A DNA stretch of 24,846 bases from a virus, in the IMG/VR virus record IMGVR_UViG_3300030109_003025, positions 1 through 24,846 of that record, one strand, 5' to 3'. Within the stretch, counting starts at the first letter, position 1, and each line of letters starts with the position of its first letter. Position numbers and translations under genes: made by a program. Of the stretch, positions 17,141 to 24,122 are shown one piece after another. The notes under the pieces are model-generated. The model did not search any database. It was given only the letters and a program-made list of their open reading frames with translations, and was not told the origin of the DNA.

Positions 17141-18808
17141 TTATATATTCTCACCCATTTTTACCAATTCAACAACTTGTGTTATTTGGTCTAACTTTGG
17201 TAAATCTTGCTGTGCTTGTTGTGCGTCCAACAATGCTTCTCTAACTTGTGGCGAACCACCTTGGTCAAGATATCTTTTTAAATCATCATTAGAAGCTCCG
17301 TCTGAAATCACATCTCTGATATCAGTTGTATCAATCGGTGGATTGTTTGGGTCTGCTTCGTAAGCATCAAGTGCTTCTATAATTGTTTGTGTTGAACCAC
17401 CACCATTTTGTATAGCATTAAATGCTGCATTAAGTGCTTCAACTGCAGCTAATGTTCCTAATACTTGTGCTTGAGATTTAGCTATATTATCTTTTAGCTT
17501 ATCTACATCATCTAAAAAAGTATCCCACTCTACTGGAAAATCAATAGACATATTATCTAATCCCAATGCTTTTTTCACATCATTTAAAGATACGGTTTTC
17601 CATTTCTTTTTATCTAACCAATCCATACTAAAGAAGTCATCAATCTCTGGCAACTTCTTTTGGAAAAATTTTAAATCTGATAAGTGACCTAATAAATTTA
17701 ATGGGTTTGGAATACCAGGTCCCACAACTGGTGGTAATATCTTATTTGCTGCAGATTGAAGTTGTTGTTGTATATTCTCTACCTTTGGTCTTACCGCTTC
17801 CGCATATGATATAATGTTCTCTGGTAATAACTTTGTATCACCATCTAATTCTTGAGTAAATTCTTTTTTTACTCCTCTTGTATAATTATCAACCTTTTGA
17901 TTAAAAACCATATTGATAGCATTTGCATTTTCAATATTGATATTCTTTCCTTTGATGTGAATGTCACCCTCTGCAAATATACCTATATCATCTTGTTTAG
18001 CATTCAATACAATTCTATCAGAATCAAAAACAATTTGTGGTTTACTATAATCAGTATTTAATAAATATTCATACTTTCTTGTTGGTAATGAATATTGAAT
18101 TCTTTCTGCTGTTGTTATGTAAACTGATGACATATCAACTGATAAGTTTTCTTCACCGGCTTGTAAGCCAGAAACCAACTTAATGTGTGGTGAATTTTCT
18201 TCACCTAAAACTTGATTACTACCTAAGTGAATTGAGTTTCCAAATCTACCTTGAATAATAGTAGAACCTTCTCTACCAAAAAGTTTTTGTGCAAAAGTAT
18301 CTTTAAAATATTCTCCCGACTTGTAGTCTCCTATTGTCTTGTCACTATTCAATACTGGAATTCTCTGATTTTCTGCACTAATACTTTTTGTATTACCAAC
18401 TCCACTCTGATTAAAGTTACGAAGAAAATCTGGATTTACCAACAAGTCAGTATGACTTAATTGTCCAAGATAATAATGATTACCTTTAAAAGTCATAGCA
18501 ACTAACAAATCACCCACAACTGGAAACTGAAGCACATTAGAATTTATTGGATAAAATATATTCATCTCGTCAATAGACTTTCCTTGTTGGGAAATTACAT
18601 ATCTACCTTTGACAACTCCAGGTACTGTAATTCCATTTTGTGCATTAGCACGATAGATATCCATTACTTCAAGAGCTTCTAATTCATAGAACTCATTTTC
18701 TTTTGCAAGACTTTTTAACATTACTTGCAATTCATTTGTAGTGACTACATCATTCCTTAACGGATTCTTTAAACCACCGCCGGTAGACTTAGTCTTTTTA
18801 TAGGCCAT
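17141..18808 (-). CDS. 5: Baseplate hub/spike protein, gp5-like, without a lysozyme domain
   Basis: This 555-residue protein has an OB-fold-like segment at about 44-120 (YRANAQNGITVPGVVKGRY through HYYLGQLSH). It is followed by GREGSTIIQGRFGNSIHLGS at about 178-197 and repeated short strands at about 258-296 (IVFDSDRIVLNAKQDDIGIF, then EGDIHIKGKNINIENANAI) that resemble the spike beta-helix of gp5. The C-terminal 250 residues are mainly helical and not recognised. No T4 lysozyme-type catalytic segment is seen between the OB and helix parts, as in many marine relatives. It overlaps the preceding gene by TAATG. Confidence 0.72.
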   Translation of the reverse strand: MAYKKTKSTGGGLKNPLRNDVVTTNELQVMLKSLAKENEFYELEALEVMDIYRANAQNGITVPGVVKGRYVISQQGKSIDEMNIFYPINSNVLQFPVVGDLLVAMTFKGNHYYLGQLSHTDLLVNPDFLRNFNQSGVGNTKSISAENQRIPVLNSDKTIGDYKSGEYFKDTFAQKLFGREGSTIIQGRFGNSIHLGSNQVLGEENSPHIKLVSGLQAGEENLSVDMSSVYITTAERIQYSLPTRKYEYLLNTDYSKPQIVFDSDRIVLNAKQDDIGIFAEGDIHIKGKNINIENANAINMVFNQKVDNYTRGVKKEFTQELDGDTKLLPENIISYAEAVRPKVENIQQQLQSAANKILPPVVGPGIPNPLNLLGHLSDLKFFQKKLPEIDDFFSMDWLDKKKWKTVSLNDVKKALGLDNMSIDFPVEWDTFLDDVDKLKDNIAKSQAQVLGTLAAVEALNAAFNAIQNGGGSTQTIIEALDAYEADPNNPPIDTTDIRDVISDGASNDDLKRYLDQGGSPQVREALLDAQQAQQDLPKLDQITQVVELVKMGENI

Positions 18809-19200
18809 TAGTTTCCTTTTTTATTAATCGATTCCAAGACTTCGTCTTGTTTTGTTTGTAACTCTTGAACATTCTCTTCTATAGCGTCCATCAATTGTTC
18901 TTTTTCTGCTTCTGTTAATCCGAACTCATCTCCACTATCTGATACTCGGTTTTCAGCTGCTGTAATTCTTTGAACGATAGTTGCCAACTTAACAAGTTGT
19001 TCATCGTTCTTTACATTGATTTCTAAATACTCTTTTAACATAGGAATTATTTGCACGGCTGTATCTCCGTCTTTGATAAACCCAACCACCTCTTTCATCA
19101 ATACTTCTAATTGTTGTTTATTGGTTTTGGAATTATCATAGATGTCTTTGAACACATCTGATAGTGTTTTCCCTTTGAATATTTCGTAATCTGTTGACAT
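18808..19200 (-). CDS. Small helical protein opening the late baseplate operon
   Basis: The 130-residue product begins MSTDYEIFKGKTLSDVFKDI and is helical throughout, with a possible coiled coil at the C-terminus (about residues 99-125). From memory, similar proteins (FKGKTL-x-D-x-F-x-D-I-Y start, EQLVKLATIVQRI middle) precede the hub gene in marine T4-like phages. Function is not known; a tail assembly or scaffold role is likely from context. It is the first gene after the TATAAATA promoter. No clear Shine-Dalgarno sequence precedes its ATG, unlike several downstream genes. Confidence 0.6.
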   Translation of the reverse strand: MSTDYEIFKGKTLSDVFKDIYDNSKTNKQQLEVLMKEVVGFIKDGDTAVQIIPMLKEYLEINVKNDEQLVKLATIVQRITAAENRVSDSGDEFGLTEAEKEQLMDAIEENVQELQTKQDEVLESINKKGN

Positions 19201-19224
19201 AATTTTGTGCGTATTTTATCTAAT

Positions 19225-19232
19225 AATAAATA
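19225..19232 (+). promoter_or_regulatory. Possible late promoter element facing right (AATAAATA)
   Basis: AATAAATA on the plus strand differs by one base from the T4 late consensus TATAAATA, at a position that tolerates change in T4. It would transcribe toward the 73-residue membrane gene with a leader of about 118 bases. Such AT-rich octamers are common by chance here, so this is tentative. Confidence 0.25.
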
Positions 19233-19258
19233 GTAAAATGTTAAAAAATAGGGATATA

Positions 19259-19266
19259 TATTTATA
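19259..19266 (-). promoter_or_regulatory. Late promoter of the baseplate operon (TATAAATA)
   Basis: A perfect T4-type late promoter element, TATAAATA, reads leftward 59 bases before the first gene of the tail module. It is intergenic and correctly oriented, and the window also encodes a gp55-like late sigma factor that would recognise it. No -35 element is required for this class. One other exact copy on this strand lies inside the 686-residue gene (about 20607-20614) and is probably chance. Confidence 0.6.
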
Positions 19267-19307
19267 TACCATCTAATTTTTTGTGGATTTACATATAGTT
19301 ATTATAC

Positions 19308-19327
19308 GAGTCGAATAAAAGCGACTC
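19308..19327 (+). other. Leader hairpin before the plus-strand membrane gene
   Basis: The arms GAGTCG and CGACTC form a perfect 6-bp stem around an 8-base loop, 30 bases before the ATG of the 73-residue gene. It could stabilise the mRNA or influence initiation. The short run of T after it is also compatible with a weak terminator. Confidence 0.4.
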
Positions 19328-19356
19328 TTTTAGATGAATAAAAAGGGGAAACTAAA

Positions 19357-19578
19357 ATGAAAAATACTATGGCAATGGTAGTAGATGTAGTGGCAGGTCT
19401 TAAAGATGTATTACTATCTATTATCGGTCTTGGGGTTCTCGTTCAACTTATATTTGTTGGCGGGTTCTTCGGTATGGACATTATTGGTAATCTAATTAGT
19501 TTAGTGAATTTGTTTGCAACAAGTGGATTCGCTGGATTTATATCACTATTGGTGATATTAGGATTACTGAATAAGTAA
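19357..19578 (+). CDS. Small two-helix membrane protein on the plus strand
   Basis: This 73-residue product is highly hydrophobic, with one probable membrane helix at about residues 16-40 (LLSIIGLGVLVQLIFVGGFF) and another at about 53-71 (ATSGFAGFISLLVILGLL), joined by MDIIGNLISLVNL. An AAGGGG ribosome-binding site lies about eight bases before the ATG. It is the only convincing plus-strand gene, flanked by a divergent late operon and a bidirectional terminator. I have a sense that small GNLISL-containing membrane proteins occur in marine phages, but cannot name a family. Size and topology would suit a holin or another membrane-active late protein; this is not demonstrated. Confidence 0.7.
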   Translation: MKNTMAMVVDVVAGLKDVLLSIIGLGVLVQLIFVGGFFGMDIIGNLISLVNLFATSGFAGFISLLVILGLLNK

Positions 19579-19597
19579 CAATAATAAAGGTGGAATT

Positions 19598-19629
19598 AAA
19601 AAGGGGAATAGAAATATTCCCCTTTTTTT
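19598..19629. terminator. Bidirectional intrinsic terminator
   Basis: A perfect 13-bp stem (AAAAAGGGGAATA paired with TATTCCCCTTTTT) closes on a GAAA tetraloop, with T runs on the 3' side in both directions. It lies between convergent genes, ending the plus-strand 73-residue gene and the minus-strand 63-residue gene. Confidence 0.92.
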
Positions 19630-19632
19630 GTT

Positions 19633-19824
19633 TTAGTTTATAGGAAGAGTCATATGATGATACGGGTGATTTGGATTATTCTTGGCCAATTCCAAGAAGT
19701 CCAATTCTACCTCAATAGTTTCATCATAATTTTTCCATTCATCTACAATCTGTTGAAGTTCTTCATCAGTAGGAAATATTCCCTCAATGTTGAATCTGTT
19801 TAATATATCTAATAGTATTTTCAT
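19633..19824 (-). CDS. Small acidic protein of unknown function
   Basis: The 63-residue product starts MKILLDILNRFNIEGIFPTD and is acidic and probably helical, with no signal or membrane segment. An AAGGATAT ribosome-binding site precedes the ATG. It is transcribed from the promoter near 19981-20009 and ends at the bidirectional terminator. Being under an early-type promoter and separate from the late operon, it may act on host functions early in infection, which is inference. The family is not recognised. Confidence 0.55.
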   Translation of the reverse strand: MKILLDILNRFNIEGIFPTDEELQQIVDEWKNYDETIEVELDFLELAKNNPNHPYHHMTLPIN

Positions 19825-19844
19825 TTTATATCCTTTTATGTTTC

Positions 19845-19863
19845 AGTATACCTTTATTGGTAT
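19845..19863 (-). other. Short hairpin in the leader of the 63-residue gene
   Basis: TATACC and GGTATA pair around a 6-base AATAAA loop about 20 bases before the start codon. There is no T run, so it is not a terminator. It could affect mRNA stability or initiation, or be incidental. Confidence 0.3.
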
Positions 19864-19900
19864 AGTGCAAACTTAAAGCAAATCTAATATAAATTATTTA

Positions 19901-19972
19901 TTAAGAATAACCAAGAAACTTATGATTTTTAATCATCTGTTTAATAGTAATGTGTTCTTTTATTATTATCAT
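19901..19972 (-). CDS. Possible 23-residue leader ORF right after an early promoter
   Basis: An ATG (19972-19970) lies eight bases after the -10 element at 19981-19986 and opens a 23-codon frame ending in TAA (19903-19901). The peptide is basic with isoleucines (starts MIIIKEHITIKQ). The expected transcription start falls within about two bases of the ATG, so translation would be practically leaderless. It may be a tiny real gene, a leader peptide, or chance in AT-rich DNA; no ribosome-binding site is visible. Confidence 0.3.
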   Translation of the reverse strand: MIIIKEHITIKQMIKNHKFLGYS

Positions 19973-19980
19973 AACACTAT

Positions 19981-20019
19981 AATATAATAATACTATTTGT
20001 AAAAGTCAAGCTTTTTTTT
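19981..20019 (-). promoter_or_regulatory. Early-type sigma-70 promoter with A-tract
   Basis: TTGACT (20009-20004) and TATATT (19986-19981) are separated by exactly 17 bases. Upstream lies a run of eight A, forming with the -35 region the 18-base string AAAAAAAAGCTTGACTTT (20019-20002). The same string occurs in the promoter before the 686-residue gene. It reads left toward the 63-residue gene. The A-tract overlaps the stop codon of the upstream gene and may act as an UP element. Confidence 0.8.
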
Positions 20020-22078
20020 AGAATTTATAGACATCATTGAAATTAGCCATAAATTCTGAATATTCTTGTAATTCATCTAACTCATCTTCATTCAATAAGT
20101 CACGACTAAATTTCTTTAAGAGTTTTTTAGCGTCCACCCATACTTCTAAGTAGTCATCATTTGAATTGAATTTTTCTGCTAATTTATAATTCCACTCTGC
20201 CCACCAAGTCCAATGAACTGCAGATGATACTTCTTGGTCTAACTTAAGAATACTCTTGTTGAAATACTTTGATTGTAATAGAGTGTTTTCAGTAGTATAT
20301 TTTAGACCTGCGTGTTTTCTACCTAACTCGATTTTGGATTCTTCTGGATTTGACTCAACAAGATTGAAGTCTAAGTATTTAATAGTTGGTGCTTTTGAAC
20401 TCCAAGACTCCAATGTTAATGGAATAATAGAGTATCTTAGATTTGGATTACTTGAACCTATCCAATATCTATCATACATCTCTGACCAATGATTTCCTAC
20501 CATTTGTGGTTTTGTTTCTGTTGAACCAGAATTTAAAACTTGCGTATAAGTTGGAAGTATAACTTCACTAAAACGAGTTTCCATACCATTTTGTTGGTAA
20601 AATTCTTTATTTATATTACTCAAGTCATTAGTAAATTCTTCAAGACGATTATACATTTCGTCTAAAAAGTTTTTTGTAATTCTTCTAACTTGTGGTTCGT
20701 GATACTTACCAACACTACCTTTTTGATTCAGACTAATCTGTGCGATTGCTACGACACACGCAGAACCAAAACTTTCACTTAAAACATTACAATTATATAA
20801 GTTTAGATAAGCGTCTTTCATAGTAGGATTGTTATCTCTAAATTCTTTTGCTAACTTCTTAACTTTCTCATTGAAAGTATTCCAAGGTGTTGCATAATCA
20901 ATAATATATTCAAACAACTTTGTATACCAAACTATTGTTTTATAATCAACATTATTGTCAATCATACCCTTTAATAGTTCAGTCCACATTTTTACACTTT
21001 GGTCACCACTTCTCAAATACCAATCTGATTTAGTTTGAGTAAAGTCTTTTGACATATGGGTAGATAAAAACAATGGAATAATATGAGTTGATTCTGCAAC
21101 TCTTTTGTCGTATGAACCGATAGGTGTTGATAAACATTTTGAATTTGACGAACCCAACCAAACATCTTGTTCTTCACAATCATCTATGAATTCGTGTAAC
21201 TTTAAAGTTTCGTTTAAATACTTTTCATATCCATTTTTTTGTCTATCATAGGTACTTAATCTCATCATAGACAATTGAAACTCAATCCAAGCATTAAGGA
21301 TATTATTTAAAGCTTCAATTTCTTTACAATGTGTTTCTACAGTTTCTTTTGTACCTTCAAGTGCAAATGGTTCTTCATTTATATAATGATTAAATTCTGG
21401 AACTTTTTGACAAAGTACATTCAAAGAAAATCTTCTATCTATTTTGGAAACTGCTTTGTCAAATGAGTTATCTAAATCTTCCAAATAAGATTCTACATTT
21501 TCTAAAATTCTTCTTGCTCTAATATTATCTTCATTAGGGTATAGTTTGTTTTCTGGTATTTCAGCTATAAGATTTTTAATCATTTGTTTAGCTTCTGAAA
21601 CTACCCAAACATCTGATTCATATTCAACACACAATATTTCTAATATGTGTCCTCTATCTTTAATATAAAATACATTAGCTTCTTGGTTTTTATCGATAAA
21701 CTTTGAAGTAGGAACAACATTGATAGATGCCAATCCAGTTCCAAGTTTAAGCACATACTTTAATTTTTTTATCCTAACATCTTTTTTCTGTAAGTTAGGT
21801 TTTCTGTTAAAAGATGAATTGTATATTTTAATTTGTTTCTTCTGCCAAGTATTCAACTTTTTCTTTGATTTAGGTTTTTGGTTCTTTAGGCCCTTTTCTA
21901 CAAAATGATATGCAAATCCCTTGTATAGTTTTCTAAGGTCATTTCCGTTTGTTCTAATAATTAACTTTCGGTAATCCTCAGTTCCAAGTTTGTATAACAT
22001 ATTTACCAAATTATCAGTAACATCTGAATATTCCGGTAAACCATTTACATACTTTCTAATACTATAACTATTTTTCAT
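20018..22078 (-). CDS. Large orphan protein (686 residues) under its own early-type promoter
   Basis: I do not recognise this protein. It has a Lys-rich segment at about residues 63-113 (PKSKKKLNTWQKKQIKIYN within it), a predicted helical middle (about 170-300), several Trp-rich stretches, and near the C-terminus AVHWTWWAEWNYKLAEKF followed by an acidic helical end. No signal peptide, membrane helix or clear nuclease, ATPase or methylase motif is visible. The ATG lies only five bases after the -10 element of a strong promoter, so the mRNA is probably leaderless or nearly so. It stands between the sigma-factor operon and the late module. Early expression suggests host takeover or anti-defence, but that is inference from the promoter alone. 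Confidence 0.75.
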   Translation of the reverse strand: MKNSYSIRKYVNGLPEYSDVTDNLVNMLYKLGTEDYRKLIIRTNGNDLRKLYKGFAYHFVEKGLKNQKPKSKKKLNTWQKKQIKIYNSSFNRKPNLQKKDVRIKKLKYVLKLGTGLASINVVPTSKFIDKNQEANVFYIKDRGHILEILCVEYESDVWVVSEAKQMIKNLIAEIPENKLYPNEDNIRARRILENVESYLEDLDNSFDKAVSKIDRRFSLNVLCQKVPEFNHYINEEPFALEGTKETVETHCKEIEALNNILNAWIEFQLSMMRLSTYDRQKNGYEKYLNETLKLHEFIDDCEEQDVWLGSSNSKCLSTPIGSYDKRVAESTHIIPLFLSTHMSKDFTQTKSDWYLRSGDQSVKMWTELLKGMIDNNVDYKTIVWYTKLFEYIIDYATPWNTFNEKVKKLAKEFRDNNPTMKDAYLNLYNCNVLSESFGSACVVAIAQISLNQKGSVGKYHEPQVRRITKNFLDEMYNRLEEFTNDLSNINKEFYQQNGMETRFSEVILPTYTQVLNSGSTETKPQMVGNHWSEMYDRYWIGSSNPNLRYSIIPLTLESWSSKAPTIKYLDFNLVESNPEESKIELGRKHAGLKYTTENTLLQSKYFNKSILKLDQEVSSAVHWTWWAEWNYKLAEKFNSNDDYLEVWVDAKKLLKKFSRDLLNEDELDELQEYSEFMANFNDVYKF

Positions 22079-22083
22079 ACTCT

Positions 22084-22122
22084 AATATATAACCTATTTT
22101 TGACAAAGTCAAGCTTTTTTTT
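22084..22122 (-). promoter_or_regulatory. Early-type sigma-70 promoter directly abutting a start codon
   Basis: TTGACT (22112-22107) and TATATT (22089-22084) are 17 bases apart, preceded by the same 18-base string as the promoter at 19981-20019 (here 22122-22105), with more A-runs further upstream. The ATG of the 686-residue gene (22078) is five bases past the -10, so the predicted transcription start coincides with the start codon. Confidence 0.82.
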
Positions 22123-22129
22123 ATTTTTT

Positions 22130-22855
22130 TTATAAATTATCCCAACTACCTGTCCATTTGGTTTCAATCGAACCAGTGGTTAAGTAATTCTTTTGTAAAT
22201 TAGTATGATGCTTTTTCATCACATTCACTACTCTTGTAATGTGTTGTGTATTTGAATTGGTCATCTCTCTAATCATAATGTAGAGAGCTTTCTTATTAAA
22301 GTTCTCAATGTTTTGACGATTCTCCATTAGATACAATACTGCGTTAGCAACATCCATATCTTGTTTTCTTTTGAAAACAGTAGTCAAATTGTTTGACCAA
22401 TACTCAATGAATAAGTCAACATACTCTTTCTTTGCTTGAAGTAAATCATCCCTTGATGCTTCTGATAAAGGATTACGCTTGTAATCAGTTACTTCCTCAC
22501 TATCGTGTTGTTTTAGTTTTTTGTAATTATTGTTGTTGTGTAGAATCAAATAGTTCTTAGCAACAATACTAAAATAACTAAATGCCTTACCCTTACCTTC
22601 AGTAAATTTATGCATATTCATATATAAGAATGAAACCACTTCGTGTTTAACATCCTCACTTGGAACATCAAAGTAATAAAACTTAAATGTGTGAATGATA
22701 TTTTCAGCCAACTTTTCAAATGGTGTTCTGATATGTTCATTATAAATTCGTTCCCTCATATGTGGACGAGTTTCTTTGTTATGTCTAATAACTGCCTGTT
22801 CTGTTGAATCTGTAAAGTAATATCTTGTTGAACCTTTTTTAGCTTTTCTTGGCAT
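22130..22855 (-). CDS. 55: gp55-like late sigma factor
   Basis: The 241-residue product has a sigma region 2-like core at about residues 46-104: FEKLAENIIHTFKFYYFDVP, then EDVKHEVVSFLYMNMHKF, then GKGKAFSYFSIVAKNYLIL. This is the pattern of gp55 homologues in marine T4-like phages. T4 gp55 replaces the host sigma on RNA polymerase, directs it to TATAAATA late promoters, and connects to the sliding clamp. It is longer than T4 gp55 (185 residues), with an extra C-terminal helical part. It overlaps the upstream 76-residue gene as TAATG. A late promoter that it should read lies at 19259-19266. Confidence 0.78.
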   Translation of the reverse strand: MPRKAKKGSTRYYFTDSTEQAVIRHNKETRPHMRERIYNEHIRTPFEKLAENIIHTFKFYYFDVPSEDVKHEVVSFLYMNMHKFTEGKGKAFSYFSIVAKNYLILHNNNNYKKLKQHDSEEVTDYKRNPLSEASRDDLLQAKKEYVDLFIEYWSNNLTTVFKRKQDMDVANAVLYLMENRQNIENFNKKALYIMIREMTNSNTQHITRVVNVMKKHHTNLQKNYLTTGSIETKWTGSWDNL

Positions 22856-23085
22856 TATTTAACCTCCAATTCTTTAGAAGTTTCAGCAACAAATCTTAGT
22901 CCTTCATCTGAAAAAAATAGATAATCATATAAGGTGCTCATACCAGAAGTAATCCATTTTAAATTCATCTTATGTTCTACCTTTGGCATTATACTTTTAA
23001 ATGTATTGTAACTTACCTTATTATCAAGATAGTTTTCTAATGCAATTTTTAGTGGATGCTTTTCATCATAGTTTCTTTCAATCAT
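22855..23085 (-). CDS. Small protein upstream of the late sigma factor
   Basis: The 76-residue product starts MIERNYDEKHPLKIALENYL and is mostly helical. A hydrophobic, aromatic stretch (LYDYLFFSDEGLRF, about residues 52-65) is followed by a polar end. Its stop overlaps the gp55-like start, so the two are translationally coupled. Position and size would fit a gp33-like late transcription co-activator, which in T4 works with gp55, but sequence support for that is weak. It could equally be an unrelated small protein. Confidence 0.5.
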   Translation of the reverse strand: MIERNYDEKHPLKIALENYLDNKVSYNTFKSIMPKVEHKMNLKWITSGMSTLYDYLFFSDEGLRFVAETSKELEVK

Positions 23086-23340
23086 TTATAATTCCTTTTC
23101 TGTTATTTGGTTTAATTCATCTACGGTAGATTTGATTGATTGGAATACAATCCCAACTTCATCATCGGCTTCAAAGTTTCCTTTGTCGTCAATTTCTTTT
23201 AACACTTGTTGAGTATCGATTATTCTTTGTGCATAATCCTCCACCCAAGTTTCTAATCTTTCAACTTTTCTTGTAAGGTTAAATATAACATAACCTTCAA
23301 CTAAAGTCAAGAGAATAAATAAAATTAAAAAATAAATCAT
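23086..23340 (-). CDS. Small membrane-anchored coiled-coil protein
   Basis: This 84-residue product has an N-terminal membrane helix (about residues 2-22), a probable coiled coil (about 25-48), and a conserved-looking block GNFEADDEVGIVFQSIKSTV near the C-terminus. From memory, small proteins with an FEADDEVG block recur near transcription and replication genes in marine T4-like phages; no function is known to me. The ATG overlaps the previous stop as ATGA, and its own stop directly abuts the next ATG. Confidence 0.6.
   Translation of the reverse strand: MIYFLILFILLTLVEGYVIFNLTRKVERLETWVEDYAQRIIDTQQVLKEIDDKGNFEADDEVGIVFQSIKSTVDELNQITEKEL
23282..23310 (-). promoter_or_regulatory. Possible internal sigma-70 promoter for the gp55 gene
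   Basis: Inside the 84-residue gene, TTGACT (23310-23305) and TATATT (23287-23282) are again exactly 17 bases apart, the same hexamers and spacing as the two intergenic promoters. The A8 tract is missing. It would transcribe the 76-residue gene and the late sigma gene. A chance match is possible because the region is coding. Confidence 0.4.
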
Positions 23341-24122
23341 TTCTTTGCCTCCCCAAATAGTTCGTTAAATATGTCCTTTGCGTCTGATGATTCCGTATTA
23401 AACTTCTCTTTAACTTCAGTATCAACTGCTTGTTTTATATTCGTTACTGACTTCTGAACCTTTTCTGATTCAACCTTATCTCCTCGTTTCCATTGGTCTC
23501 CCTCAATGTGAGTTGCCATCATATCTGCTTGGTGTAAGATATAAGCGATATTACTTTTTAAAGTAAAGTCCTTGTTGTATCCTTTAAGGTATTTTTCATT
23601 ACCTTCTTCATATAGTCCGTCTGTTAATCTTAGTCCAATATATTCCCATTCAGTCATTGGTATTTCAAAGTGTCCTAATATCCAACAAGCCCTATCAGTT
23701 ACAGTCATATATTGTAATTCTGGATTGTGTGTAAATAACTCTCCACGATTTTTTACAAACCAATCATTTTCTTGTGGTAAATAATAATCGTGTTCTAAGT
23801 TTCCGACTTTACCTAAGTCGTGATGAAGAGCTGCAAATACTAATTCCTCATTAGTAAAATTAATTGTTGCTCCATTCTTTTCCCACATATCTCTGAGTTC
23901 TTGTGAGAACTTTACAATATGTAATATGTGTTCTACATATCCACCCACCATAGCATTATGGAAATGTTCTTTACCACTTGCTGGCGCTACTATCATTCTG
24001 TCTTCAAAAAAATCATACATCTTATTTAGCTTTTCTAATCTTTCACCACTAAATGTATTGTTAACAATTGTTCGTAAGTCTGTCCAATTGTTTGTAATTT
24101 GTTGTTCTGTTAATTGTTTCAT
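23337..24122 (-). CDS. HD-domain metal-dependent phosphohydrolase
   Basis: The start chosen is the ATG at 24122, which overlaps the preceding stop as TAATG and has AGGAAG upstream; this gives 261 residues. A longer reading to 24167 would need a TTG codon and a 46-base overlap. The HD motifs are complete: H53/H55 in KEHFHNAMVGGYVEHILHIV, H100-H101-D102 in ALHHDLGKVG, H151 in LGHFEIP, and D200 in LHQADMMATH. The pattern resembles the HD domain of YhaM-type 3'-5' exoribonucleases, without their OB-fold. It probably hydrolyses a nucleotide or nucleic acid during infection; the substrate is not shown. Confidence 0.75.
   Translation of the reverse strand: MKQLTEQQITNNWTDLRTIVNNTFSGERLEKLNKMYDFFEDRMIVAPASGKEHFHNAMVGGYVEHILHIVKFSQELRDMWEKNGATINFTNEELVFAALHHDLGKVGNLEHDYYLPQENDWFVKNRGELFTHNPELQYMTVTDRACWILGHFEIPMTEWEYIGLRLTDGLYEEGNEKYLKGYNKDFTLKSNIAYILHQADMMATHIEGDQWKRGDKVESEKVQKSVTNIKQAVDTEVKEKFNTESSDAKDIFNELFGEAKK

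Noticed and set aside
16950-17363. Plus-strand ORF of 137 residues
   Set aside because: It lies opposite two well-supported minus-strand structural genes and has a cysteine-rich, low-quality composition typical of an antisense shadow.
20607-20614. TATAAATA on the minus strand inside the 686-residue gene
   Set aside because: It is intragenic and encoded by ordinary codons in AT-rich DNA, with no gene start nearby.
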